A stretch of 64,000 bases of DNA from Schistocerca nitens. Its lineage: Eukaryota > Arthropoda > Insecta > Orthoptera > Acrididae. The DNA lies in the NCBI RefSeq assembly GCF_023898315.1, contig NC_064622.1:169218178-169282177 (forward strand). Reading direction: 5' to 3'. This document shows positions 63,851 through 64,000 of this stretch, in pieces. Each line of letters opens with the position of its first letter. Positions within the stretch are counted from its first letter, which is position 1. The notes under the pieces are model-generated. The model did not search any database and was not told where the DNA came from. It saw only the letters and a program-made list of their open reading frames with translations. The translations under genes were made by a program, and so were the position numbers.

Positions 63851-64000
63851 AATTTCCTAATTCTATCTCAAATGGTAGGATATAAATACTTCACAAAGGG
63901 TAAAATGCAGGTTGAAAATTTTAAATGTTTGTTAACAGGGGAAACTATAACAGAAGAAGAGTACCAAAGAACTTGCAATGTATGGAATGTATTCAAGTGT
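63851..64000 (+). pseudogene. Possible Polinton/Maverick DNA polymerase B fragment
   Basis: The frame is open from 63851 to the window edge, about 50 codons. FKCLLTGETITEEEYQRTCN followed by VWNVFKC resembles the type B DNA polymerase segment of Polinton/Maverick elements (F...L.GE.IS.EDY..A..VW..F.C), which is normally followed by a Y.DLYLK.DVLLLADVFE block. That confirming block would lie just beyond the window. A stop at 63848-63850 precedes the frame, so the upstream polymerase is absent or out of frame. The match is short. Confidence 0.45.

Noticed and set aside
1-64000. CRISPR arrays, operons, ribosome-binding sites, prokaryotic insertion sequences
   Set aside because: No regularly spaced short repeats or bacterial gene organisation; all evidence points to an animal nuclear genome.

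Overview
The window looks like intergenic or intronic repeat DNA from a large insect genome, most likely a grasshopper or locust (Acrididae, Schistocerca-like). This rests on one short tRNA-derived SINE, recognised from memory as typical of that group, that occurs about 13 times, on many Tc1/mariner relics, and on non-LTR retrotransposons with simple-repeat tails. The source is an inference. I found no convincing host protein-coding gene, tRNA gene, CRISPR or prokaryotic feature. The only full-length undamaged reading frame is a Tc1 transposase at 56.1-57.1 kb. Layout: 0-5 kb holds a diverged duplication, SINEs, an inverted pair of tRNA-like arms, a mariner-related pseudogene and the 5' part of a BEL/Pao-like LTR element (LTR, primer-binding site, Gag start). 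5-9 kb has a GC-rich island and two broken Tc1 copies, one carrying a second type of SINE and the other a fold-back insertion. 9-14 kb has related transposase remains in both orientations. 14-21 kb has SINEs and four mariner/Tc1 relics, including a mariner inserted in a mariner. 22-30 kb includes a SINE with a 5S-rRNA-derived head, another DDE transposase relic and a GC-rich island with a 24-bp palindrome. 30-33 kb has a fold-back element with arms of about 270 bp and a Gag-like relic. 35-42 kb has two LINE relics, a Tc1 relic and a DD34D mariner. 42-50 kb has a tandem duplication, GC-rich islands, a LINE carrying two SINE-related insertions, a Tc1 split by a LINE, and a nearly intact Tc1. 51-57 kb has a Tc1 relic, diverged tandem repeats, a mariner with terminal inverted repeats of about 135 bp and the intact Tc1. 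58-63 kb has LINE relics, including a nearly full-length RTE-like LINE of about 3.5 kb inserted in a Tc1 and itself carrying a SINE. The last 150 bases read into what looks like a Polinton/Maverick-type DNA polymerase B fragment. The parts form layers rather than a pathway. Target-site duplications (TSDs) give relative ages: SINEs are usually the youngest layer, sitting inside LINEs, Tc1s and an LTR; LINEs sit inside Tc1s. The SINEs encode no protein and presumably depended on LINE reverse transcriptases, and the deleted mariners on transposase from intact relatives. Family names come from recognisable motifs and memory; no database search was run.
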